Shown: positions 54,865 to 63,128, numbered from the stretch's first letter. The stretch: DNA of 64,000 nucleotides from G964020105 sp964020105 (GCA_964020105.1 OZ026535.1:868001-932000), one strand, 5' to 3'. Translations and numbers: made by a program. The notes: generated by a model from the sequence alone, not told the origin.

Positions 54865-55143
54865 CTAATGATAGTCTACTATTTCAACATCAACAGCTTC
54901 ATTGTTTTGCCACTTAAAGCATATTCTCCATTTATCGTTAATTCTTATGGAATACTGCCCTAATCTATTACCACCTAAGGCTTTTAGATGATTAGAAGGT
55001 GGATATAATAAATCTTCTAATTCTCCTATCCTAGATAATTTCAAAAGTCTTGTTAAAGCCCTTTTTTGAATTTCTGTAGGTATTTTTTTTGAAGTTTTAT
55101 TATCAAAAAATAGTTTTTCAGCTTCTTTATCTTTAAAAATCAT
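54865..55143 (-). CDS. HigB-type toxin (RelE/ParE superfamily), module 1
   Basis: 92-aa ribosome-dependent mRNA endonuclease candidate. Conserved elements: IPTEIQKRALTRLLKL, PPSNHLKALGGNRLGQYSIR, INDKWRICFKW and the C-terminal VEIVDYH. The ATG at 55143 is preferred over the longer start at 55206, which adds 21 residues unlike other HigB proteins. It is paired with the HigA at 54445-54819. Catalytic residues (R, H, Y at the end) are kept, so the toxin looks functional. Confidence 0.85.
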   Translation of the reverse strand: MIFKDKEAEKLFFDNKTSKKIPTEIQKRALTRLLKLSRIGELEDLLYPPSNHLKALGGNRLGQYSIRINDKWRICFKWQNNEAVDVEIVDYH

Positions 55144-55226
55144 TTTCTTGTTCTTTATTTTGTCTCTATATAAGAATAGTGTAGTGCATCTTGCAACGCA
55201 AGTCAAGAGCTTTATTAAAAACTCAT

Positions 55227-55497
55227 AATAATACCGCTAACCCTCTTAAGTAGCACGTAAATAGCTAGTGAGCCGCCATGCTGTTTTTACTGCCTTCTGC
55301 CTTCTTTCTTCTCTTCTTTCTTCTCTTCCTCATCAAAATTAACTTCAGGATACACGCAACGCTCTATCTTTGCAAGCTCACCCTCCCCTATTCTACGCTT
55401 TGCTTCTAAAGTTTCAATTTGTGCTTGCACTCTTAAGAAAAAACCAGCAGGGTGACCAAAAAACTTACACAGCCTTAAGTCTGTATCAACTGTTACA
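55227..55497. repeat. Direct repeat copy A of the antitoxin region
   Basis: About 270 bp, nearly identical to 56324-56586, covering intergenic DNA (AATAATACCGCTAA...) and the 3' half of an antitoxin gene. It shows tandem duplication within the toxin-antitoxin array. Confidence 0.8.
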
Positions 55498-55622
55498 GCG
55501 CGCTCTTTTTTAACAATCTCATGAATTCTAGTTGCAGAAACCCCTATTTCTATAGATAATCTATTACAACTTAATGCGTTAGGCTCTATATAGTATTTTT
55601 GTAAATATGTCCCTATGTTCAT
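55287..55622 (-). CDS. Orphan HigA-type antitoxin
   Basis: 111 aa. HTH: ALSCNRLSIEIGVSATRIHE then IVKKERAVTVDTDLRLCKFF, then GFFLRVQAQIETLEAKRRIG. The C-terminus is a Glu/Lys run encoded by a GAAGAG-like microsatellite. It is not followed or preceded by its own toxin: the gene just upstream (55634-55954) is another antitoxin. Its C-terminal half is a copy of the module 3 antitoxin. It may neutralise a paralogous HigB or be a decoy left by duplication. Confidence 0.8.
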   Translation of the reverse strand: MNIGTYLQKYYIEPNALSCNRLSIEIGVSATRIHEIVKKERAVTVDTDLRLCKFFGHPAGFFLRVQAQIETLEAKRRIGEGELAKIERCVYPEVNFDEEEKKEEKKEGRRQ

Positions 55623-55633
55623 TATTCCCTACT

Positions 55634-55954
55634 TTAAATCTCTTTATGTTGATGTTTTATAGATACTGGAATAATAGTATCTAGTATATCTATAAAGTTT
55701 TTATGGCTATTTTTAAACGCTATTTTATCTATATGTTGTTGAACTTTCATAAAAAAACCTTCGGATTGTTCGTAATATTTGCATAACCTTAAATCTAAAT
55801 CTACATCTATCTTTTTTTTGCTTTCAAATACATCCCTTAATAAGCTAGCAGGAACTCTAATATCTGTTGCTAACATTTCTACACTAAGCCCATAATCTTT
55901 CAAATAATCTTCAAAAAATTCTTCCATGCTAAGTTCTATATATTCTTTTGTCAT
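55634..55954 (-). CDS. HigA-type antitoxin (divergent), module 2
   Basis: 106 aa, more diverged than the others: GLSVEMLATDIRVPASLLRD then VFESKKKIDVDLDLRLCKYY and GFFMKVQQHIDKI. It lacks the acidic tail. It follows a HigB-like toxin (56000-56281) by 45 nt and precedes the orphan antitoxin by 11 nt, forming toxin-antitoxin-antitoxin. The helix-turn-helix spacing is kept. It is the likely cognate partner of the module 2 toxin. Confidence 0.78.
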   Translation of the reverse strand: MTKEYIELSMEEFFEDYLKDYGLSVEMLATDIRVPASLLRDVFESKKKIDVDLDLRLCKYYEQSEGFFMKVQQHIDKIAFKNSHKNFIDILDTIIPVSIKHQHKEI

Positions 55955-55999
55955 TTTCTATCCTTACTAAGTTAAAATTTAACGGTTTAGTAGTAATTT

Positions 56000-56281
56000 T
56001 TAGTGATAATCAACAATTTCAACATTGTAGGCGTTGTGATTTTTAAAAGTAAAACAGATACGAAACTGCTTATTTATTCTAATGCTATATTCACCTAGGC
56101 GACTACCCTTTAAAGCTTCAAGATTATTGGAAGCTGGTTTTCTTAATTCTAAAACATCGTACACGCTATCTAACTTAATAAGTTTCTTTAGAGCTTGTTT
56201 TTGAATATCAGTAGGTAATCTTTTAGAAAATTCACCATCAAATATTTTTTCAGTTTCTTTGTCTTTAAATGATTTTATCAT
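56000..56281 (-). CDS. HigB-type toxin, module 2
   Basis: 93-aa RelE/HigB-like protein: MIKSFKDKETEKIFDGEFSK, LPTDIQKQALKKLIKL, NNLEALKGSRLGEYSIRINK and VEIVDYH at the end. It resembles the module 3 toxin in its N-terminal half and module 1 in the core. Intact, with the cognate antitoxin downstream. Predicted translation-dependent mRNA cleavage. Confidence 0.85.
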   Translation of the reverse strand: MIKSFKDKETEKIFDGEFSKRLPTDIQKQALKKLIKLDSVYDVLELRKPASNNLEALKGSRLGEYSIRINKQFRICFTFKNHNAYNVEIVDYH

Positions 56282-56323
56282 GCTTTAACTATATCTCTAA
56301 TATCAGTTCAGTATAACTTATTA

Positions 56324-56586
56324 AATAATACCGCTAACGCTCTTAAGTAGCACGTAAATAGCTAGTGCGCCGCCATGCTGTTTTTACTGCCTTCTCTCTT
56401 CTCTTCTCTCTTCTCTTCCTCATCAAAATTAACTTCAGGATACACGCAACGCTCTATCTTTGCAAGTTCACCATCCCCTATTCTACGCTTTGCTTCTAAA
56501 GTTTCAAAGCGAGCTTGTACTCTTAAGAAAAAACCAGCAGGCTTACCAAAAAACTTACACAGCCTTAAGTCTGTATCTGCCGTTAC
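56324..56586. repeat. Direct repeat copy B of the antitoxin region
   Basis: Counterpart of 55227-55497, differing at scattered bases and in a GAAGAG microsatellite in the antitoxin tail. Recombination between the copies would delete module 2. Confidence 0.8.
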
Positions 56587-56769
56587 TCTCCTTGTTCCTT
56601 TTATAATCTCATGAATCCTATTAGATGGCACGTTAATCGCCCTTGCTACTGCGTTACCACTAAGTCCTGACTCCTTTATAAAATAGTCGTTTACCATAAT
56701 CCCTATATGTAGTCTATCAAATATGTATTCTCTTTCTTCACTCATTTCTTCACTCATTTCTTCACTCAT
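56362..56769 (-). CDS. HigA-type antitoxin, module 3
   Basis: 135 aa. HTH: GLSGNAVARAINVPSNRIHE then IIKGTRRVTADTDLRLCKFF. The N-terminus is encoded by three 12-bp repeats giving MSEEMSEEMSEE, each with its own ATG (56769, 56757, 56745), so the start could be any of the three. The C-terminal Glu/Arg run comes from a short microsatellite and ends differently from the duplicate at 55287. It follows the module 3 toxin by 39 nt. Confidence 0.82.
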   Translation of the reverse strand: MSEEMSEEMSEEREYIFDRLHIGIMVNDYFIKESGLSGNAVARAINVPSNRIHEIIKGTRRVTADTDLRLCKFFGKPAGFFLRVQARFETLEAKRRIGDGELAKIERCVYPEVNFDEEEKREEKREGSKNSMAAH

Positions 56770-56808
56770 CTCTTTAATCCTTTATTTTATTAATTTTAAA
56801 TTAGTAGA

Positions 56809-57090
56809 TTAATGGTAATCTACTATCTCTACTTCCCAAGCATCTTGGTTTTCAAATTTAAACACAATTCTGTACTGTATATTTATCCGAATACTCCAAT
56901 ACCCTAGCCTATCACCACTAAGTAATTTTAATTGATGCGACTGTGGTTCTCTTAATTCCTCTACTTCTGTAAGCTCATCTAATATTGAAAGTAATACCGT
57001 AGCTTTTTTTTGAATAGATGGCGGCAATTTTTTAGAAAATTGACCATCAAATATTTTTTCAGTTTCTTTACATTTAAACGACTTTATCAT
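56809..57090 (-). CDS. HigB-type toxin, module 3
   Basis: 93 aa: MIKSFKCKETEKIFDGQFSK, PPSIQKKATVLLSILDELTE, HQLKLLSGDRLGYWSIRINI, YRIVFKFENQDAWEVEIVDY then H. It has the HigB core with slightly different active-site surroundings (YWSIRIN, RIVF). First gene of the array in transcription order; a perfect hairpin lies about 100 nt upstream. Looks intact. Confidence 0.84.
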   Translation of the reverse strand: MIKSFKCKETEKIFDGQFSKKLPPSIQKKATVLLSILDELTEVEELREPQSHQLKLLSGDRLGYWSIRINIQYRIVFKFENQDAWEVEIVDYH

Positions 57091-57187
57091 ATTTGCTTAC
57101 AACCTTTACCTAAATTATTAACTAAGCATACCATAACACGCAACAGGTGTCAAGCAGTATTTAATAATAAAGCATACTCCTTATACC

Positions 57188-57217
57188 TAAGAGCTAGTAT
57201 TTTCATACTAGCTCTTA
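57188..57217. repeat. Perfect 13-bp hairpin upstream of the toxin array
   Basis: TAAGAGCTAGTAT (57188-57200), loop TTTC, ATACTAGCTCTTA (57205-57217). No T run follows on either strand, so an operator or RNA structure is as likely as a terminator. It is the only marked feature in the gene-free 57091-57445 interval. Confidence 0.6.
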
Positions 57218-57445
57218 AACTATACAGCTAATTATTTTTTACTAATTTCCTGCACCTTACTACTTAACTTACATAGTTTGATTGTTTTCTTAATTTTTAA
57301 GAGAAACTTTTTATTTAAAATTAATGCTCTTGCTGTATTTTTTAAAAAACTGTTTTCTCATGATGCATCCTTATTGTATATGTTATAGATTAGCATGAAT
57401 ATGTTATCATAAGTTACATTCTAAACATATATGTGCTGTCCTAAG

Positions 57446-57877
57446 TTACCTTTTTTTAACGAGCTTTAAGATGAACGGTTTTAAGTTATTAAAAACACTC
57501 TCTATACTTTGGCTTGTATCCTTGTTAAATTCAATAACCACTAAATCATAGCATCCCAAAAAAAATGTTCCGTTTATCTCTAAGTTGTTTACACCCGCAA
57601 ATTCATAAGCCAGTGCAAATACCTCATTAAATAAATCAGGCTCTATAATTTCATGCGAATCAGCTGCAGTTTCAGATTCGAAGAAATATGTCATAGGAAT
57701 ATCGCAATCAATTGCTATATTTATTAAAGTTGATAACTCTGGAAGCGTTTTTTTGTTTACCCAAAAGGATATTGTATTTTCACCAATATCTAATTTTTCA
57801 GCCATATTTTTTTGCGTTTTATATTTTTCATTAATTAATCTTTTTAAATTTTTTGCTAGTATTTCATTATGGTCCAT
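57446..57877 (-). CDS. Cro/CI-family HTH transcriptional regulator
   Basis: 143-aa protein with an N-terminal helix-turn-helix: NLKRLINEKYKTQKNMAEKL then DIGENTISFWVNKKTLPELS and TLINIAIDCDIPMTYFFE, the XRE/Cro pattern. The C-terminal half (GTFFLGCYDLVVIEFNKDTS) is not a recognised peptidase domain, so it is not an obvious LexA/CI-type cleavable repressor. An ATG at 57877 is preferred over a TTG at 57889. It may control the phage-like block or the toxin array; target unknown. Confidence 0.7.
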   Translation of the reverse strand: MDHNEILAKNLKRLINEKYKTQKNMAEKLDIGENTISFWVNKKTLPELSTLINIAIDCDIPMTYFFESETAADSHEIIEPDLFNEVFALAYEFAGVNNLEINGTFFLGCYDLVVIEFNKDTSQSIESVFNNLKPFILKLVKKR

Positions 57878-57983
57878 TTCATTTTCCAATTAAAATTAAA
57901 TCTGTTTTTGTATTTATATTTTTTCTAACTCTCTTATAACGTCTAAATAAAACCTATCACAAACTCTCTGCCTCTTTGAAGCT

Positions 57984-57999
57984 TGTTTCCCGTGAAACA
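57984..57999. promoter_or_regulatory. Candidate parS (ParB/Spo0J binding site)
   Basis: TGTTTCCCGTGAAACA matches the 16-bp parS consensus TGTTTCACGTGAAACA at 15 of 16 positions; only one central base differs. Such a match is improbable by chance in AT-rich DNA. A chromosomal site would place this region in the origin half; a plasmid or phage-plasmid site is the alternative. parA/parB are not in the window. Confidence 0.6.
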
Positions 58000-58024
58000 T
58001 AGCCCCTAACTCCTTACATTTATA

Positions 58025-58210
58025 CTATAAAATCTTTTCAAAAACTTTCTGACATCTAGTATGCACTATCTTGTCTAAAAAAGTACAATAATTTTTAAAA
58101 CTATCTTTGGCCTGCCTTTTCTTAAGTTGTTTAATACAGTTACTAGTTATGCTGAGCTCATGCCATAATTCATAAAATTTATTAGCTTTGCCGCCTTTTC
58201 CGTGTTTATA
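58025..58210 (-). pseudogene. Open reading-frame remnant, unidentified
   Basis: A 61-codon open frame without a start codon: HGKGGKANKFYELWHELSIT, SNCIKQLKKRQAKDSFKNYC, TFLDKIVHTRCQKVFEKIL. The helical, basic composition looks protein-like rather than random, and the frame is closed by stops at both ends. I cannot name the family. It may be the end of a decayed phage or plasmid gene. Confidence 0.25.
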
Positions 58211-58755
58211 TTACTCTTAGCCTTAAATTAGGGTTTAAAACAATAGTAAATACCTTTTATTTTTCACCATTCTTTCTTCTTACCACATAACTAATCTCAT
58301 ATTCTTCATCCTAACAAAGGACATAGCTTCTTATGATTTTAATATAATCAAATATATCATGAACATTAGATTATCTTACTCTTATTGTTTTGTAAAAAAT
58401 AAAGATAAGTAGCGAATCATTCCAATAATGGGCTACTTTCCTCCTACCTTTCATATTTTAAAGCTTGGTAGTATATTATACTATTATTTTAACAACCATC
58501 AGAAACTACTTTTATTTTTACAAAAAAAATAGACACTTCGCTTAAAAGTGCCTATTTGTTTATATTATAATAGTATTTATAAAAAATGCAGGGTTAATAG
58601 TATATCTCTCTATTCCCCATTGTTTTTTACTTAATTTAATAAAAACATCTCTGCCTTTAATTTCTTCCCCTTACAAAAATATAAACAACAAACACTACAC
58701 AGCCGACTGTAATCACCTTTTTTCCCAGAATGCAATTCCCTAACATAATTGTTTT

Positions 58756-59070
58756 TTATTCTTTATCTTTAGGCTTATACCCATCAAACAAACTATCAGG
58801 GTGAATTCCATAAAAATGACATATTAAACTCATGTCCTTTATAGATAACTCTCTTTTACCAATTTCTAAGTCTTCTACATCTTTATATTTTAATTTCAGA
58901 AGATTAGATATATGTGTATCATGTAAACTATCCACAGAAAGGCGACTCTTAACCTCGCTAACAACATGTAAGTTAAGATCAATATACTCTACCCTGTCTG
59001 TTTTCCCTTTAGTTTTTAATTTTTTCACATCAATATTACTAGGAAGCCTATTCCAATCCTTACTGCTCAT
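58756..59070 (-). CDS. Small HTH-like regulatory protein
   Basis: 104-aa protein. The C-terminal half HISNLLKLKYKDVEDLEIGK, RELSIKDMSLICHFYGIHPD and SLFDGYKPKDKE resembles an XRE-type DNA-binding domain with a poorly conserved first helix. The N-terminus is Lys-rich and unmatched. The ATG at 59070 is preceded by AGGGAGAG...GAG, better than the longer start at 59106. Role unknown; it could be a phage regulator like its neighbour. Confidence 0.5.
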   Translation of the reverse strand: MSSKDWNRLPSNIDVKKLKTKGKTDRVEYIDLNLHVVSEVKSRLSVDSLHDTHISNLLKLKYKDVEDLEIGKRELSIKDMSLICHFYGIHPDSLFDGYKPKDKE

Positions 59071-59269
59071 AATCTCACTCTCCCTATTGTTGTTACTGAA
59101 AACCATCCACTAATGTGAAGTTAGTGCGATTTCCTATTATATAGCAATTTTAGATAGAATACAATTGCAGATTTATGAGAAATAAAAAAAGCCAACTCCC
59201 TGAAGAGCAAAAGAAAGCTGTAAGATGAGGGAAAACAAAGTGAAAAAAATGTTATGAATTTAAACAATG

Positions 59270-59345
59270 TGGCTCCGGCAGTAGGACTCGAACCTACGAC
59301 ATATGGATTAACAGTCCACCGTTCTACCAACTGAACTATGCCGGA
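59270..59345 (-). tRNA. tRNA-Asn (GUU)
   Basis: 76-nt cloverleaf on the minus strand: TCCGGCA acceptor pairing TGCCGGA, anticodon loop CTGTTAA, T-loop TTCGAGT, encoded CCA. Confidence 0.94.
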
Positions 59346-59815
59346 TTAATTTACCTCTACAGTTTAAAATCATTCATAAATAATGTCAAATACTATTTTG
59401 CTAGGTTGACTAATATAACTACTTTAGTTTTTATTATAAGCTGGTTTATATAATCAAGCTGCATTAAGAAATACTAAGGGAATCAGATATTTAAAATCTC
59501 TCTAGGAATATCCACTATTGAACTATATAGTAAAATACTAAAAAATTCCCTAGATAGCTATTTATGAACCAACCAATTGAAACAATTATAAAAATATTTA
59601 TTAGTAATTGTTCATAAAAAAGGCAAAATTTACAATGCCTAAACCTACACAACTATTTGTACCAAAGTGCATAAGTATGTTTTACATTTCTGAATTTAAC
59701 TTAAGATTCTACTCTATACTAGAGGTATGATGAAAAATTTATTTTTTTTAGGTTGGCTCACAAATAATTATCATAATTAAAAAACCACTCAGAAAACTAT
59801 AATGCTTGAAAGAAA
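59346..59815. other. Non-coding interval between two tRNA genes
   Basis: About 470 nt of AT-rich sequence without a gene or remnant I can support. It may carry promoters for the flanking tRNA-Asn; no clear promoter hexamers stood out. Confidence 0.4.
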
Positions 59816-59889
59816 TGGAGGCACGGACCAGACTTGAACTGGTGTAAGCGGTTTTGCAGACCGACGCGTAACCCCTCCGCCACCGTGCC
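59816..59889 (-). tRNA. tRNA-Cys (GCA)
   Basis: 74-nt cloverleaf on the minus strand: GGCACGG acceptor with CCGTGCC, anticodon loop CTGCAAA, U discriminator and encoded CCA, the bacterial tRNA-Cys pattern. Confidence 0.94.
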
Positions 59890-59946
59890 ATAATAACTAA
59901 ATCTAAATTAAGTTGATTCTTATACTACATAGTAAAGCACAATTAA

Positions 59947-60828
59947 CTATTTCTGCAATAACATTTTATTATTCGCTAGTAAAAAAGTTTTTGCTTTTTT
60001 CAGAGCAGCACTTTCAATTTGTCTTACACGCTCTCTACTTATACCTAAAGATTGTCCTATTTCCTCTAAGGATAATGTTTTATCTAATACATATCTTTTT
60101 TTCAAAATTTCTTTTTCTCTATCATTAAGAATCTGAAAAACACTACCAACTAAAATCTGTATATTTTTCTTCTTCTCTTCCTCTATGAAAATTTCTTCTG
60201 GATTACTATCAGTATTTTCAATTGTGTCAGCAATAGTTTTCCCACTATCTTCACTGCCAACAGCAGAACTGATATAAACATCCCTAGCAGATATCATCTT
60301 AGAAACCTCAATCACGTCACTTAATGAGGTACCAGTTTGCTTGGCTATTACCCCTGCTTCATCCTTAGATAAAGAGCCCCCTGAAAATCCTAATTTTGCT
60401 TTAACTCTATTCAATGAGAAAAATAACTTCTTCCTTCCTTGCTGAGTGCCAGATTTCACAAGAGACCAGGTATTTAGTATATAATCACTCATATAAGCTT
60501 TTATCCACCACAGAGCATAAGTAGATAGCCTATTACCTTTGTAAGGATCAAATTTTTCTACAGCTCGCATTAACCCTATAGTGCCCTCGGATATCAAATC
60601 CATTATTGACAACCCATAGCCTCTGTAAGAATAAGCCACTTTAACTACTAATGGTAAATGACTAACTACTAATTTTTGAGCTGCTAAAGAATCCTTGTCA
60701 TTAATCCATCCCAGAGCAAGAGCATACTCTTCTTCCTGTGAGAGGGTTTTTATCTTTGATATTATAGATAGATATCTTTTTAGTTCATTATTTTCTACTA
60801 AAATTGGGCTATTCTCTGTCATTTCCAT
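59947..60828 (-). CDS. rpoH: RNA polymerase sigma-32 factor RpoH
   Basis: 293-aa heat-shock sigma factor. Region 2 (QKLVVSHLPLVVKVAYSYRG, DLISEGTIGLMRAVEKFDPY, YALWWIKAYMSDYIL) is followed by the RpoH box (GRKKLFFSLNRVKAKL), the hallmark separating RpoH from other group sigmas, and region 4 (LEEIGQSLGISRERVRQIES). AAGGAGG lies 5 nt before the ATG at 60828. Sites controlling translation are not evident. It may respond to heat or folding stress in the host. Confidence 0.94.
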   Translation of the reverse strand: MEMTENSPILVENNELKRYLSIISKIKTLSQEEEYALALGWINDKDSLAAQKLVVSHLPLVVKVAYSYRGYGLSIMDLISEGTIGLMRAVEKFDPYKGNRLSTYALWWIKAYMSDYILNTWSLVKSGTQQGRKKLFFSLNRVKAKLGFSGGSLSKDEAGVIAKQTGTSLSDVIEVSKMISARDVYISSAVGSEDSGKTIADTIENTDSNPEEIFIEEEKKKNIQILVGSVFQILNDREKEILKKRYVLDKTLSLEEIGQSLGISRERVRQIESAALKKAKTFLLANNKMLLQK

Positions 60829-60949
60829 AATTACCTCCTTTTATAAGCAAGATAGAAGTGGATTCTCATTAAGCAATCCACTAAATAAAAAATCAATTAT
60901 CCAATGGGTCACATTATATACTATTATGATCTACAATACAATAAATTTA

Positions 60950-61774
60950 TTAATCAAGACTAGATATAGCTTGTAATCTATTTTTACGAATCTGGTAATA
61001 AGTATTTTTAACTACACTATACTCATCAACACTTTTTTCTAGAACAGCCGAAGCTCTATAATAGATTTCTGAATATTTTAACATATTGATGGTTGTATGG
61101 TATTTCATACTAAAATAAGTGTTACCATTAATACTTAGTCTAAACCCGTTTAAACTTACTTCTTGCATGCGTGTAAGTTTAAATACAGGCTCATATGGAG
61201 TTAAAACTGCTCCTATTACAATTTCTGAAAATAATACTGATGTGTCTCTTAAGTTAGCTGGACCTAAGAGTATCATATATGGTCCATCTGGCACACCTAA
61301 AAAATATAAAGAAGCTCCAAAATCATTAGGTTTTTCTGACATATCAAGGGCAGACATCACGTCCCAAAAACCTAGCAATCCTATAGTTGAATTAATAAAA
61401 AAACGAAAAGATGTTTCAAAAAAAGCATTTACTCTACCTTGCGCTAAATGATTAGTAGCTGATATTACTTCTCTAATATTAGTACTGAAACTATTCAATC
61501 TTTCCTTTACAAAACTTGGTGATTTAACATAAGTTTTTACAATATATACCCCTCCATAGTTATAAATACCTTTATATACATCATAAACAACTCTATTAAA
61601 AGGGGAAAAAGGATCATAGACCTCATAAGCTTCTACTTCTAAATACGAACTATCATTGCCGTAGTTTTCTAAGTCTGATGCAAATTCATCTTCTGCATTA
61701 AGACTTATAGAGAAAAAAAACAAGACTGCACCAAAAAAAATATTAATTATTACTTTGTTTCTCATGAAAACCAA
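60950..61774 (-). CDS. mlaA: MlaA/VacJ-family outer-membrane lipid-transport protein
   Basis: 274-aa exported protein. A signal peptide (residues ~6-27, cleavage near LNA-EDE) precedes the VacJ domain: YDPFSPFNRVVYDVYKGIYN, RFFINSTIGLLGFWDVMSAL, DFGASLYFLGVPDGPYMILL, GPANLRDT. MlaA removes mislocalised phospholipids from the outer leaflet with MlaBCDEF. The usual lipobox Cys is not visible at the cleavage site, so the mature protein may not be lipidated. It lies upstream of rpoH on the same strand, without the other mla genes. Confidence 0.88.
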   Translation of the reverse strand: MVFMRNKVIINIFFGAVLFFFSISLNAEDEFASDLENYGNDSSYLEVEAYEVYDPFSPFNRVVYDVYKGIYNYGGVYIVKTYVKSPSFVKERLNSFSTNIREVISATNHLAQGRVNAFFETSFRFFINSTIGLLGFWDVMSALDMSEKPNDFGASLYFLGVPDGPYMILLGPANLRDTSVLFSEIVIGAVLTPYEPVFKLTRMQEVSLNGFRLSINGNTYFSMKYHTTINMLKYSEIYYRASAVLEKSVDEYSVVKNTYYQIRKNRLQAISSLD

Positions 61775-61833
61775 TTTATAATAAATCTCCCATTATAACA
61801 GCACTATGATAATCATTAAATGAGGATTTGTAA

Positions 61834-63057
61834 ATGCGTACTTTATTTTTACTCTTGCTACTATTACTTATAAATACTTCTGCTTATACAAAAGACAAGA
61901 TTAATGTTGTAGTGTCTTTGCTTCCTCTACAATCCCTTGTTGCCATGGTGAACGAAGGAATTAATGATGTAGATGTAGTTTTAGGAAGTGCAACCTCTCC
62001 GCATCAACACGAAAATACTTTATCTTATGGAGCAATAAAAAAAATAGAAACAGCTGATATACTCTTTGTTTCAAGTAAGATTTTGGAATCAAATATATTA
62101 AAATCTGCTAAGACTGAAAAAACCCAAATTATTATTCTAACAGAAGCGTCAAATTTAGTTCTAAAAGATTTTAATCCCCTAAGTTTTAAAGATCAACCAA
62201 AAGATGAAAAACATGATCACACCCGTCATGATAAAAAGGGAAAACATGATCACGCCCATCATGATAAAGGTGAAAAACATGATCACGCCCATCATGGTAA
62301 AGGCGAAAAACATGATCATGCCCATCATGATAAAGGTGAAAAACATGATCACGCCCATCATGGTAAAGGCGAAAAACATGATCATGCCCATCATGATAAA
62401 GGTGAAAAACATGATCACGCCCATCATGATAAAGAGGGAAAACATGATCACGCCCATCATGATAAAGGCGAAAAACATGATCACGCCCATCATGGTAAAG
62501 GCGAAAAACATGATCATGCCCATCATACTAAGAATTTTGATTATCATGTTTGGCTAAGCACGAAAAATGTACTTATTATGTTGCAAAATATTGCTGATGC
62601 CATGATAAAGATAGATAAAAAAAATAAGAATCTTTATCTAAAAAATGTTAAGAAATACTCAGCAAAAATACTTGAGTTAGAAAATCATATTAAAACTGAG
62701 CTAGCAAATAAACATACAGTGAAATTTATGACTTATCATAATGCTTGGGGCTACTTTGTAGAAGAGCATAATCTTGCTTATGTTGGAAGTATATTGGCTA
62801 ATGAAGATTCTCATCATTTAGAAGATGAGCTTAGTGTTAAAGATGTTATACAGTTAACCTCTTATGTTAAAAATAACAATATTATTTGTATTTTCACTGA
62901 ACCTCAATTCAGTGATAGCATAGTAAAAAAATTATCCGTGGAGCATAATATTAAAATAGCAACTTTGGATCCTATTGGTTTAGATAGTGGTACGGTAGTG
63001 GATAATTATTTTACAATGATGAAAAAAAATACACAAGCATTGAAATATTGCTTATAA
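61834..63057 (+). CDS. znuA: ZnuA-type metal ABC transporter substrate-binding protein with His-rich repeats
   Basis: 407-aa periplasmic protein. Signal peptide residues 1-~19 (LFLLLLLLLINTSAYT), then the cluster A-1 fold: VSLLPLQSLVAMVN, metal His in ATSPHQHEN, later FDYHVWLS, MTYHNAWGYF and the C-terminal FTEPQFSDS. The usual short His/Asp loop is replaced by ten 11-residue repeats (about residues 126-235), each KHDHAHH plus four variable residues. ZnuA proteins often have a His-rich loop but not this large. It should bind zinc or manganese. znuB and znuC are not in the window. Confidence 0.9.
   Translation: MRTLFLLLLLLLINTSAYTKDKINVVVSLLPLQSLVAMVNEGINDVDVVLGSATSPHQHENTLSYGAIKKIETADILFVSSKILESNILKSAKTEKTQIIILTEASNLVLKDFNPLSFKDQPKDEKHDHTRHDKKGKHDHAHHDKGEKHDHAHHGKGEKHDHAHHDKGEKHDHAHHGKGEKHDHAHHDKGEKHDHAHHDKEGKHDHAHHDKGEKHDHAHHGKGEKHDHAHHTKNFDYHVWLSTKNVLIMLQNIADAMIKIDKKNKNLYLKNVKKYSAKILELENHIKTELANKHTVKFMTYHNAWGYFVEEHNLAYVGSILANEDSHHLEDELSVKDVIQLTSYVKNNNIICIFTEPQFSDSIVKKLSVEHNIKIATLDPIGLDSGTVVDNYFTMMKKNTQALKYCL
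62209..62538 (+). repeat. znuA: Ten tandem 33-bp repeats inside znuA
   Basis: 330 bp of 33-bp units encoding KHDHAHHDKGE with substitutions (D/G at position 8, KG or EG at 9-11). The unit length keeps the frame at any copy number, so the array can expand or contract without breaking the gene. Confidence 0.92.
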
Positions 63058-63128
63058 TACTAGTAGGTGTAGATGTGTTTTGTTTCTCTATCCGATTACT
63101 TTTTACTAACCTTTAGATATGGCATAAT

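Larger units (their letters stand above)
57878..58755. other. Gene-poor interval containing the parS-like site and one remnant
   Basis: About 880 nt. It contains the parS-like site at 57984-57999 and a minus-strand open remnant at 58025-58210. The rest (58211-58755) is AT-rich with stops in all frames; I see no gene or RNA. Confidence 0.45.

Noticed and set aside
62179..62557. Long alternative frames on both strands across the znuA repeat array.
   Set aside because: The 33-bp repeats keep three frames and the antisense open; the His-rich reading continues a recognisable ZnuA fold, the others give only repeated Met/Ile text.
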